A DNA stretch of 64,000 nucleotides from Stutzerimonas stutzeri (lineage in GTDB: Bacteria; Pseudomonadota; Gammaproteobacteria; Pseudomonadales; Pseudomonadaceae), in the NCBI RefSeq assembly GCF_000590475.1, contig NZ_CP007441.1:227581-291580 (forward strand), read 5' to 3'. The notes under the pieces are model-generated. The model saw only the letters and a list, made by a program, of their open reading frames with translations, did not search any database and was not told the origin of the DNA. Positions 56,811-64,000 of the stretch are shown here, one piece after another (the stretch's first letter is position 1; every line of letters begins with the position of its first letter). The position numbers and the translations under genes were made by a program.

Positions 56811-57124
56811 GTCGGCAGCTCGGGCGCGGCATCCGGCAGCGGACCGTCCCGCCATTCGATTTTCAGCGCCTCCTCGCCAGAGAAACGATAGAGGTGATCG
56901 TCGATGACGAAGCGCAGGCGCTTTTCCGCTTCGCCGGCCTCGGCCTGGCAATCGATGAGCAGCTGATCGGCCTCTGCGAGCATCCGGCACTGGCCGAACG
57001 CGAACTGGACCTGCGCGTGGCGTTCGTTCATTTGTACTTCGGCCTTGTGGGCGAAGTGCTTGCACAGACGGGTCATGTTGCGCGACGCGCGTGGTGTTGG
57101 GACTTTTGCATGAAACTGAGGCAT
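56807..57124 (-). CDS. DUF2218 protein (siderophore-cluster associated)
   Basis: This 105-residue protein of the DUF2218 family begins with a basic, cysteine-bearing helix (ASRNMTRLCKHFAHK) and continues FAFGQCRMLAEADQLLIDCQAE. Such small proteins are often found with siderophore receptors and esterases. Their biochemical role is not established, though iron-siderophore handling in the cytoplasm is plausible. The start at 57124 was chosen over a methionine 12 bp upstream. It overlaps the esterase by 4 bp. Confidence 0.83.
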   Translation of the reverse strand: MPQFHAKVPTPRASRNMTRLCKHFAHKAEVQMNERHAQVQFAFGQCRMLAEADQLLIDCQAEAGEAEKRLRFVIDDHLYRFSGEEALKIEWRDGPLPDAAPELPT

Positions 57125-57142
57125 TAACGTCTCCATGACAAA

Positions 57143-57183
57143 GCCGCCGGCAGCTATAGCAGACGCTATAGAAGGCCGGCGGC
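57143..57183 (-). terminator. Hairpin after the TonB receptor gene
   Basis: GCCGCCGGC (57143-57151) and GCCGGCGGC (57175-57183) form a 9-bp stem enclosing a second dyad (CTATAGC and GCTATAG). On the minus strand it is followed by TTTGTC, a weak U-tract. It lies 10 bp after the receptor gene, so it may attenuate transcription into the DUF2218 and esterase genes. Confidence 0.55.
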
Positions 57184-57192
57184 TCGGGTGGA

Positions 57193-59367
57193 TCAGAATT
57201 CGTAGCGGGCGCCTAGGGCAACGCTACGCGATGGGCCCTGGAAGTTGAAGGTGGCGACGCTGCCGACGCGTGATACGTAATCGCGGTCGAACAGGTTGTT
57301 CACATCGAGGGTAGCCGTGAGCTGCTCCGTTACCGGATAGGACAGCTTCGCATCGACCACGGCGTAACCCGGCGCGCTAACACGGGTGCCGGAGCGCTCC
57401 AGATAGAAGTCGCTCATGGTGGTCACACCGGCACCGAGGCCCAGGCCCCGCAGGGTCCCGCTTGGCAGGGTGTACTTGCTCCACAGCGAGGCCTGGTGGC
57501 GCGGCATTAGCATGAAGAGCGTATTGGCGTCGCCGGAGAGGTCTTCGGTCTTCATGTAGGTGTAGCCGGCCATCACCTCCCACTCGGGTGTGAGATAACC
57601 GCTCACTTCGAATTCACCCCCGCGGATGCGGGCCTTGCCGGTGGCTTCGTAAACGCCACTGATGGGCACACCGAAGCTATCCAGCGCACTGGTCGCGCGG
57701 TTCTCATCCGTCAGCTGAAACGCCGTGATACGGGCGTTGAGGTCACCGCCGAAATAGCTGCCCTTGATGCCCAGTTCGTACTGCTCACCTTCGCGCGGAT
57801 CGATCAGCTGGCCATTGGCGTCCGTGTCGGACTGTGGCTTGAAGACCTGCGAGTAGCTGGCGTACAGGGAGTGATTCGAATCGAGGTCATACACCACTCC
57901 ACCGTAAGGCGTGACGTGGCCGTTCTGCTTTTGATCGTCCGACGTTCTGGCGCCATTCACGAGATTGGTCGTGCTCGACTCGCCCTCGTACCAGCTCAGG
58001 CGCATGCCGCCGATCAGTGCCAGCCGTTCGACGGGGCGGAACGTCAGCTTGCCATAGAGCCCGGCTTCCTGATCATCACTGGTCACCTTCGAGCTATAGA
58101 CGAGGTCGGGCTCGGCATAGAGGCTGGGGGTGTAGTTATAGATGTTGACGGTGCCGAGCGTGGCGCTGCCGTTGCGGTAATCGCTGTCGTAGCGCTTGAA
58201 GTCGGTGCCGACGACGAATTCGCTGACCTGCCCAAGCAGCTCGAACGGCTGGCTGTAGCTGGCGTCGACGGCATAGGTGTCCTGCTGGAAATCGCGTCCG
58301 GTGGCCACCATTCGCGTATCGCCATTGGCTGCGACGGCGCCGCCGGAATAGGCGTACAGATAGTTGGTGTCGCGCTGCGAGCCACGCACGGCGATGCGCC
58401 CGTAACCGCCATTGTCGAAGCGATGCGTGAGCTCGGCGATTGCGTCCGTGGTGCGGCCGTCGAAGTCGTTCCAGTCTGCACCGAGGTAGGTCGAATGGCT
58501 CCAGTCCAGCAGATTGCCGTTGGCATCGGTGGGGTAGCCATTGTGCGGGGCAATGTCCTTGGTCTGGTGGATCAGGCCGAAGGACATCACGGTGGCGTCG
58601 GTCAGGTCAATGTCCAGCGCACCGTAGAAGCTCTCGCTGGTGTTCTCGTTGTAGTCGACCTCGCCGTTGGAGTCCGCGCGCGATGCAACGATGCGCCCTC
58701 GTACTCGGCCCTGCTCATCGAGCGGGCCGGAGAGGTCGGTTTCCAGGTAGGTGGTATCCCAGCTGCCGTAGCGGCCAGTGACGCTGCCCTGGAATTCGCT
58801 GGTCGGACGCTTGCGCACCATGTTGACGATGCCGCCCATCTCGCTGGTGCTGTTGAACAGGCCGGACGGGCCGCGCATCACTTCGACCCGGTCGAACGGC
58901 GACAGCGACGGCACGGTGCCGTGGATGCTGGCCATGGGTGCAGGCAGGCCGTCGATGTTGAACTCGTCGTACTCGTAACCGCGGGCGTAGATCGACGAGC
59001 GCCCACTGTCGTTGGTCAGTGTGCGCAGCCCCGTGGAGTACTTGGCCAGATCGTCGAGATTCACGAACTGACGGTCGCGGATGTAATCGCTGGTGTAGGA
59101 GCTGATCGACTGCGGGATATCGCGCAATTCAGCCGGTGTCTTGGTGCCGACGGTCGCGGCGGGGACGGTATAGCCACCGCTCTGCTCGGAAGATGGCATG
59201 TCATACAGGCGGTTGCCCTCGACCGTGATGCTCTCCAGCTCAACCGGCTCGTTCTGCGGTGCAACGCTTTGCGCCAGCGCACTGAGCGGGAAGGGGGCGA
59301 GCAGGCCGGCAAGCAGTAGCGGGAAAGCACGCTGGCCGAAGCGGGAAGGGTGGAGAGTTCTGTCCAT
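57193..59367 (-). CDS. TonB-dependent siderophore receptor
   Basis: This 724-residue outer-membrane receptor has a signal peptide (LLLAGLLAPFPLSALAQ) and a TonB-box region (ELESITVEGN). The plug domain includes RDIPQSISSYTSDYIRDRQF, YDEFNIDGLPAPMASIHG and VEVMRGPSGLFNSTSEMGG. A 22-strand barrel follows with a terminal aromatic residue (VALGARYEF). The length and plug type fit ferric-siderophore transport (FhuE/FoxA class). The start at 59367 gives the signal peptide. A Fur box lies 55 bp upstream, and an AraC-type regulator is divergent. Confidence 0.92.
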   Translation of the reverse strand: MDRTLHPSRFGQRAFPLLLAGLLAPFPLSALAQSVAPQNEPVELESITVEGNRLYDMPSSEQSGGYTVPAATVGTKTPAELRDIPQSISSYTSDYIRDRQFVNLDDLAKYSTGLRTLTNDSGRSSIYARGYEYDEFNIDGLPAPMASIHGTVPSLSPFDRVEVMRGPSGLFNSTSEMGGIVNMVRKRPTSEFQGSVTGRYGSWDTTYLETDLSGPLDEQGRVRGRIVASRADSNGEVDYNENTSESFYGALDIDLTDATVMSFGLIHQTKDIAPHNGYPTDANGNLLDWSHSTYLGADWNDFDGRTTDAIAELTHRFDNGGYGRIAVRGSQRDTNYLYAYSGGAVAANGDTRMVATGRDFQQDTYAVDASYSQPFELLGQVSEFVVGTDFKRYDSDYRNGSATLGTVNIYNYTPSLYAEPDLVYSSKVTSDDQEAGLYGKLTFRPVERLALIGGMRLSWYEGESSTTNLVNGARTSDDQKQNGHVTPYGGVVYDLDSNHSLYASYSQVFKPQSDTDANGQLIDPREGEQYELGIKGSYFGGDLNARITAFQLTDENRATSALDSFGVPISGVYEATGKARIRGGEFEVSGYLTPEWEVMAGYTYMKTEDLSGDANTLFMLMPRHQASLWSKYTLPSGTLRGLGLGAGVTTMSDFYLERSGTRVSAPGYAVVDAKLSYPVTEQLTATLDVNNLFDRDYVSRVGSVATFNFQGPSRSVALGARYEF

Positions 59368-59421
59368 GGGCGGCTCCTGTCGCAGCGGGACGACGGACGT
59401 GAATGGCAAACGTTCGCGCCG

Positions 59422-59440
59422 CTTAATGATAATGATTTGC
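59422..59440. promoter_or_regulatory. Fur box between the siderophore receptor and AraC regulator
   Basis: The site includes AATGATAATGATTTGC and matches the 19-bp Fur consensus (GATAATGATAATCATTATC) at 14 positions. It lies between the divergent receptor and regulator genes and probably represses both when iron is abundant. Confidence 0.72.
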
Positions 59441-59543
59441 ATCAAAAGATGTCGGCGCGTAGTCTGCCATGCGTCTGGCCGGCAAACCTTTGCGCGGTCG
59501 AACATTTGCTTTGCGATCAATCACCCACGAGGTGCAACGCAGC

Positions 59544-60512
59544 ATGAATCAGCCTGATCACATCATTCGCGGCGACGAGCTTCCGGTCCTGAGCCGGACG
59601 GGATTGCGCCTGTCCGACGGAGACGACGACCGTCTGTTCTACGGCCGGGTGAAGTGGGCCCAGCTGCGCGACGGCTTGTCGCTCCACTGGTCCGACTGTG
59701 AAGAGTTACAGGACTTCGTCACCGAGAACACGGTGGGGCCGCGATTGTCGTTCGTGCTCTTCCTTCAGGGGCAAAGTCAGGTCAGCTATGGGGATCTGGC
59801 TCTTACACTTGGGCAACCATCGGCACGCCAAGCGCCCGAGGGCATCGCGGTTTCGATGAACGAGCCGGTGCAGTTTCGCCGTCAGGCGCGGCGTGGCAGT
59901 CACATTCGCAAGCTGGTGGTCAGTCTGACCCCGGACTGGTTCGAAGGCCGTGGTGAAGATACCGGTGCGACCGATAGCGCGGTCCGCCGGTTCATGGACA
60001 GCCACCTGGCGCCTCGAGTCTGGAAGCCTTCCTCGCGCCTGCTGACGCTGGCTGATCAGATGCTCAACCCGCCCGGCTATGACGCACTGCTCGAAGGGTT
60101 GTATCTGGAGAGTCGCGCGCTGGATATCGCCTGCGAGGCACTGGGCAGTCTCGGCGAATGTGATCATGCCGCACAGCAGAGGCTACGGCCGCAAGAATAC
60201 CGCCGGCTGCAGCGCCTGGTCGCGTTGCTCGACAGTGGTGAAGCAGATACCTGGACGCTCGACCATATCGCGCGGGAAATGGGCGTGAATGCCACGACGC
60301 TGCAGCGTCAGTTCCGGCTGTTCAAAGGCATGACGGTGTTCGAATATCAGCGCTCCAGACGTTTGCACAGGGCTCGCGAAGCCCTGGAGCGCGAAGGCGC
60401 CACTGTCACCGAAGCGGCGTGGGGTGCCGGCTATAACAGCGCAGCCAACTTCGCCACCGCGTTTAAAAGGCAGTTCGGTATCAACCCGCGGCAGGTTCGA
60501 GCTCGGGTTTGA
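59544..60512 (+). CDS. AraC-type regulator, PchR-like
   Basis: This 322-residue regulator has an N-terminal sensing domain (VGPRLSFVLFLQGQSQVSYGDLALTL, as in siderophore-sensing PchR-type proteins). The C-terminal AraC helix-turn-helix spans about residues 225-320: LDHIAREMGVNATTLQRQFRLFKG and VTEAAWGAGYNSAANFATAFKRQFGINP. It probably senses the siderophore and activates the divergent receptor gene under low iron. The start at 59544 (MNQPDHIIRGDEL) is the likely one; upstream codons are in the Fur-box region. Confidence 0.87.
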   Translation: MNQPDHIIRGDELPVLSRTGLRLSDGDDDRLFYGRVKWAQLRDGLSLHWSDCEELQDFVTENTVGPRLSFVLFLQGQSQVSYGDLALTLGQPSARQAPEGIAVSMNEPVQFRRQARRGSHIRKLVVSLTPDWFEGRGEDTGATDSAVRRFMDSHLAPRVWKPSSRLLTLADQMLNPPGYDALLEGLYLESRALDIACEALGSLGECDHAAQQRLRPQEYRRLQRLVALLDSGEADTWTLDHIAREMGVNATTLQRQFRLFKGMTVFEYQRSRRLHRAREALEREGATVTEAAWGAGYNSAANFATAFKRQFGINPRQVRARV

Positions 60513-60536
60513 TCCGTACGCAATCGACCGGGCCGG

Positions 60537-61436
60537 TCAAGTCTCCAGCGCGGTGGCGAGCAATCGTTGAAGCAGGGGAGAGGTCGTCTGTTCGCCCGAG
60601 CGGTGCGCCAGCAATAGACGGCTCGCAGCATCCGCCGTATCCAGGGCGCGGTAGGTCACGCCAGGGATTCCGGTGCGTGCATAGATTTCCGGCAGGATGG
60701 AAACGCCCATGCCTGCAGCGACCAAGCCGAGAATGGTCGTGCCTTCGCGAACTTCATGCTGCAGACGTGGCGCGAACCCGGCGCGGCTTGCCAGAGCGCT
60801 GACATGTTCGAACAGCCCGCAGCCCAGGCCACGTGGAAACAGGATGAACGGCTGGTCGGCCAGCTCGCCCACCGACACGGACGTCGAGTCGCGTTGGGCA
60901 AGCGGGTGATTCTTCGGCAATACCGCCACCAGCCGGTCCTTCCACATTTCGTGCACGGTAATGCCACTGGGGGGCGCGAACAGCATCGACGGCCGCAGAA
61001 AGCCGACATCCAGGGTTTTCGCGACCAATCCTCTCAGCTGTTCGGCCGTCGACAGGTGCGTCAGATCCGTTCGGACCCCGGGATAGCGGCCCTGATAGCG
61101 GCTCAGCATTGCCGGGAACGCGTCATACATGGGTACCGACGCGGTAAAACCAATCCGAATGGCACCCAGGTCGCCTCGCACGGCCTGGCGTACCACGTCT
61201 CCAGCATGATCGAGCTGCGCCAACGCCTGCCGTGCTTCGGCCAGCAGCAGCGTGCCAGCCTGGGTCAGTTCGACTCGGCGGTTGGTTCGCTTGAGCAGCG
61301 GTGCTCCCAACTCCTCCTCTATCGCCTTGATCTGCATGCTCAGCGGCGGCTGGCTGATGTGCAGGCGCCGCGCGGCCGCGCTGAAGCTGAGCTCCTCTGC
61401 CACGGCCACGAAATAACGAAGCTGTCGGAAATCCAT
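60537..61436 (-). CDS. LysR-type regulator of the tricarboxylate transporter
   Basis: This 299-residue LysR-type regulator has its helix-turn-helix in LRYFVAVAEELSFSAAARRLH and ISQPPLSMQIKAIEEELG, and an effector domain starting near residue 92 (AIRIGFTASVPMYDAFPAML). It is divergent from tctC with 118 bp between starts. It probably controls the tct transport operon in response to its substrate. Confidence 0.88.
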   Translation of the reverse strand: MDFRQLRYFVAVAEELSFSAAARRLHISQPPLSMQIKAIEEELGAPLLKRTNRRVELTQAGTLLLAEARQALAQLDHAGDVVRQAVRGDLGAIRIGFTASVPMYDAFPAMLSRYQGRYPGVRTDLTHLSTAEQLRGLVAKTLDVGFLRPSMLFAPPSGITVHEMWKDRLVAVLPKNHPLAQRDSTSVSVGELADQPFILFPRGLGCGLFEHVSALASRAGFAPRLQHEVREGTTILGLVAAGMGVSILPEIYARTGIPGVTYRALDTADAASRLLLAHRSGEQTTSPLLQRLLATALET

Positions 61437-61554
61437 CTATACGTTTACCGAATAAGTCGAGCCTGGAAAATGTATTGGACCATATCAATCGCCGTCGCCA
61501 TGCTTTTTAGCACGGGGCGGTTGTTCCGTCCCGAGTACTTGGAGAAAAACAACA

Positions 61555-62538
61555 ATGCCAAATACCGTGAAAAAACCTCTCATGCTCACCCGGGCGGTTG
61601 CGGCCCTTCTCATTTCTACCGCGGCGAGCATGACATCTGCCTTTGCTGCCGACGATCCAGTGCGGATCGTGGTGCCTTACGCAGCAGGTGGCGGCGTGGA
61701 TATCGTCACCCGTCTCGTTACGCCAGAGATGGAGAAATCACTCGGCACCTCGATCATCGTCGAGAACCGCCCCGGCGCGGCAACCAATATCGGCTCGGCG
61801 GCCGTAGCCTCGGCCGAGCCGGACGGCACCATGCTGCTGACTGCCTCCAATACCCTTGCCAGTAACGCAGCGCTGTATTCGAACCTGAGCTTTGACCCTG
61901 CGACTGATCTGGTTGCGATCGGTCAGATCGGCTATGCGCCGCTGGTCGTCGTAGTGCCGCAAGACTCACCCTACAAGACGCTTGATGATTTGATTGCCGC
62001 CGGTCGCAAGGACCCGCAAGCGCTCACTTATGCGTCGGCGGGCAACGGCAGTTCTGGCCACATGGCGAGCGAGTTGCTCAAGCAGGATGGTGGTTTCGAG
62101 GCGCTGCACATTCCCTACAAAGGCGGGTCGCCCGCGATCACCGATCTGATCGGCGGACGCATTTCGTTCATGTCGATCAACCCGACCGAAGTCATCGGCC
62201 ATATCAAGGCCGGCAAGCTGCGCGCCCTGGCCGTGCTGGATGACAAGCAAAACGCTTTGCTGCCGGACCTGCCTACCGTTACCTCCTTGGGCCATCCGAA
62301 CAGCACGGCGGCAGTCTGGTGGGGGCTGGTTGGCCCCAAGGGCCTGCCTGCCGAGACCATCGAGAAGCAGAATGCGGCGCTCCAGGCTGCACTGGCGGAC
62401 GAGGCGACGCGCAAGCGCCTCAGTGAACTTGGGGTGGTCATTTCCTCGGGCTCCGCGCGGGAGTTCCAGCAATTCGTTGGCACCGAACGCGAGAAGTGGA
62501 CCGCTGTGATCAAGAAGGCTGGCATTCGCGCCGACTGA
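61555..62538 (+). CDS. tctC: Tripartite tricarboxylate transporter substrate-binding protein TctC
   Basis: This 327-residue periplasmic solute-binding protein is of the Bug/TctC family. After a signal peptide (LLISTAASMTSAFA) it reads DDPVRIVVPYAAGGGVDIVTRLV, with the family-specific RPGAATNIGSAAVASAEPDGTMLL and PYKTLDDLIAAGRKDPQALTYASAGNGSSGHMASELL segments. Which acid it binds cannot be told. The GGAG ribosome binding site supports the start. tctB and tctA follow on the same strand. Confidence 0.9.
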   Translation: MPNTVKKPLMLTRAVAALLISTAASMTSAFAADDPVRIVVPYAAGGGVDIVTRLVTPEMEKSLGTSIIVENRPGAATNIGSAAVASAEPDGTMLLTASNTLASNAALYSNLSFDPATDLVAIGQIGYAPLVVVVPQDSPYKTLDDLIAAGRKDPQALTYASAGNGSSGHMASELLKQDGGFEALHIPYKGGSPAITDLIGGRISFMSINPTEVIGHIKAGKLRALAVLDDKQNALLPDLPTVTSLGHPNSTAAVWWGLVGPKGLPAETIEKQNAALQAALADEATRKRLSELGVVISSGSAREFQQFVGTEREKWTAVIKKAGIRAD

Positions 62539-62637
62539 TTTCAGGCCTCTCGTGGCCTCAGTCGGGGTTGCTCCTATCCGGGCGGCGATGTCAGTGCATC
62601 GTCGCCCGCCTCTCGATTCGTATAGCCGAGGCGTTCC

Positions 62638-63093
62638 ATGAATCTGCTTTCCAATCCACGGCACCTGGCATCCAGCGGCCTTATTCTTCTGATCGGTCTC
62701 GGTACGCTGCTCGGTTCTCTGAACTATGAAGCTGGCACATCGGCGCGAATGGGTCCCGGCTACTTTCCGATGGTTTTGGGCGCTTTGCTCCTGCTGATCG
62801 GTGTGCTGCACCTGGCAACACCAAGCGCGTCCGGTCAGGATGAGGAGGAGGACGGGCCGCCACAGTACCGCGGGTGGGTCTGCGTGATCGGCGGGATGCT
62901 GGCGTTCATCGTATTGGGGGCCTATGCCGGTCTGATTCCGGCGACCTTCAGCCTCATCTTCATCTCGGCACTCGGCGACAAGGAAAACTCGCTTACGACC
63001 GCCGCGTTGTTGGCGCTGTGTATGACGGTGATCGCCGTGCTGGTCTTCTCCTACGGACTGCAGATCCAGTTCCCATTGTTGCGTGGGGTCTGA
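62638..63093 (+). CDS. tctB: Tripartite tricarboxylate transporter small membrane subunit TctB
   Basis: This 151-residue membrane protein has four predicted hydrophobic segments (about residues 14-30, 44-58, 78-102 and 118-140). The family motif EAGTSARMGPGYFPMVLGALLLLIG lies near residue 25. It works with TctA to carry the substrate delivered by TctC across the inner membrane using an ion gradient. It begins 99 bp after tctC and ends one base before the tctA start. Confidence 0.87.
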   Translation: MNLLSNPRHLASSGLILLIGLGTLLGSLNYEAGTSARMGPGYFPMVLGALLLLIGVLHLATPSASGQDEEEDGPPQYRGWVCVIGGMLAFIVLGAYAGLIPATFSLIFISALGDKENSLTTAALLALCMTVIAVLVFSYGLQIQFPLLRGV

Positions 63094-63094
63094 C

Positions 63095-64000
63095 ATGGAA
63101 ATCCTGCAAAGTCTGATGGGCGGGTTCGGTGTCGCGCTGCAGCCGTCCAACCTCTTGTATTGCTTCATCGGCGTGTTCATCGGCAACCTGCTGGGTGTGC
63201 TGCCAGGCATCGGCGCGCTGGCGGCGATTTCGATGCTGCTGCCGATTACCTACACCCTCGATCCAACCGGCGCGTTGATGATGCTGGCCGGTCTCTACTA
63301 CGGCGCTCAATACGGCGGCGCTACTACTTCCATTCTGCTGAACCTGCCTGGCGTCGCGTCGCATGCCGTGACCTGCCTGGATGGGCACCCCATGGCCAAG
63401 CAAGGCAGAGCCGGACAGGCACTTTTGACGGCCATGCTGTCTTCGTTTGTCGGCGCTTCGTTCGGCATCGTGTTGATGACGCTGTTCTCGCCTTATCTTG
63501 CGGAGATCGCCTTCAAGTTCGGCCCGGCGGAATACTTCGCCATGATGCTGCTCGGGTTGATCGCGGCGTCGACGCTCTCCAGCGGGTCGCCATTGAAGGG
63601 CATCGCCAGTGTTCTTATTGGCCTGGTGTTCGGCCTCGTAGGGACTGACGTCAATTCCGGTGCGATGCGCTTCACCCTCGGTATGGAACACCTCAGTGAT
63701 GGCATCGCACTGGTCGCCCTGGCAATGGGGCTGTTCGGTATCGCCGACGTGCTGCGTGGGGTGAATCGGATTGGCAGCGGTACGGCGATTGGCGGGCGCA
63801 TGTCGATGCGTCTTTCCAAGGCCGAGGTCAAGCAGGCGACGATGCCGGTATTGCGCGGCGCGGGCATCGGCTCGTTCTTCGGCACGCTTCCCGGTACCGG
63901 CTCGGCAGTTGCCTCCTTCATCTCCTATGCGGTGGAAAAGAAGCTCGCGCGCGACCCCTCACGCTTCGGCAAGGGCGCCATCGAGGGCGTGGCCGGGCCT
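63095..64000 (+). CDS. tctA: Tripartite tricarboxylate transporter large permease TctA (3' end cut off)
   Basis: The first 302 codons of the large permease subunit run off the right edge of the window. The visible N-terminus begins MEILQSLMGGFGVAL and contains the family motifs GVLPGIGALAAISMLLP (near residue 35) and GLYYGAQYGGATTSILLNLPG, as well as the second-half signature GAGIGSFFGTLPGTGSAVASF. It is normally about 500 residues. The ATG at 63095 follows the tctB stop by one base, so translation is probably coupled. Confidence 0.9.
   Translation, partial: MEILQSLMGGFGVALQPSNLLYCFIGVFIGNLLGVLPGIGALAAISMLLPITYTLDPTGALMMLAGLYYGAQYGGATTSILLNLPGVASHAVTCLDGHPMAKQGRAGQALLTAMLSSFVGASFGIVLMTLFSPYLAEIAFKFGPAEYFAMMLLGLIAASTLSSGSPLKGIASVLIGLVFGLVGTDVNSGAMRFTLGMEHLSDGIALVALAMGLFGIADVLRGVNRIGSGTAIGGRMSMRLSKAEVKQATMPVLRGAGIGSFFGTLPGTGSAVASFISYAVEKKLARDPSRFGKGAIEGVAGP

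Noticed and set aside
61474..61489. ATTG...CAAT dyad between the LysR gene and tctC as an operator
   Set aside because: Only four base pairs match in each arm, within what is expected by chance in a 118-bp gap.

Overview
The window is a GC-rich gammaproteobacterial chromosome segment that reads as Pseudomonas of the stutzeri group (Stutzerimonas). This rests on conserved pseudomonad gene blocks: pycR-pycA-pycB, ubiE-ubiJ-ubiB-hisIE-tatABC-rsmE, hslVU, and glnA-ntrBC-trmL with thiI and typA. I found no rRNA, tRNA, CRISPR array, transposase or prophage gene. Both ends cut a gene: an AraC-type regulator at the left and tctA at the right.

Left part (1-9.4 kb). A minus-strand operon-like block encodes trans-4-hydroxy-L-proline catabolism: GntR regulator, 4-hydroxyproline epimerase, three overlapping subunits of a D-hydroxyproline dehydrogenase, and a PAS/AraC regulator. 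It is followed by a LysR regulator divergent from the two-subunit pyruvate carboxylase pycAB. A perfect 7-bp-arm palindrome lies between them.

9.4-22 kb holds housekeeping and small genes: lipoproteins, GNAT, glutaminase, beta carbonic anhydrase, thioesterase, YkgJ-type protein, glycogen phosphorylase, fructose-1,6-bisphosphatase, lipocalin, prolyl aminopeptidase and D-aminoacyl-tRNA deacylase. A decayed solute-binding-protein gene lies near 12.7 kb.

22-31 kb is a long minus-strand run: rsmE, tatCBA, hisE, hisI, ubiB, ubiJ, ubiE, then a PHA-granule-type small protein, a DUF971 protein and hslUV. A 94-bp gap carrying a nested palindrome sits where, from memory, P. aeruginosa PAO1 has its medium-chain PHA synthesis cluster. 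hslV has a TTG start and a near-consensus sigma-32 promoter.

31-41 kb is the nitrogen-control block: trmL, an anchored protein, ntrC, ntrB, two tandem DUF4124 genes, glnA, thiI and typA. sigma-54 promoters and NtrC-type dyads can be read upstream of both ntrB and glnA, so the circuit looks autoregulated. A weaker sigma-54 candidate precedes the DUF4124 pair.

41-64 kb is accessory in character. First comes a LuxR-type response regulator, a membrane hybrid kinase and a small secreted protein, flanked by two direct copies of a ~53-bp element. Then come a LysR/tautomerase pair, an exported Rossmann protein, a 2-hydroxycarboxylate transporter with a CitA/CitB-type two-component system, a Cache chemoreceptor, and a serine hydrolase. 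A Fur-boxed siderophore-use cluster follows (esterase, DUF2218, TonB receptor, AraC regulator). Last is a LysR regulator divergent from a tctCBA tricarboxylate transporter. Together these genes describe a soil or water bacterium living on organic acids and amino-acid derivatives. No wholly new system could be proven; the best candidate for something undescribed is the repeat-flanked two-component locus at 41.6-44.7 kb.
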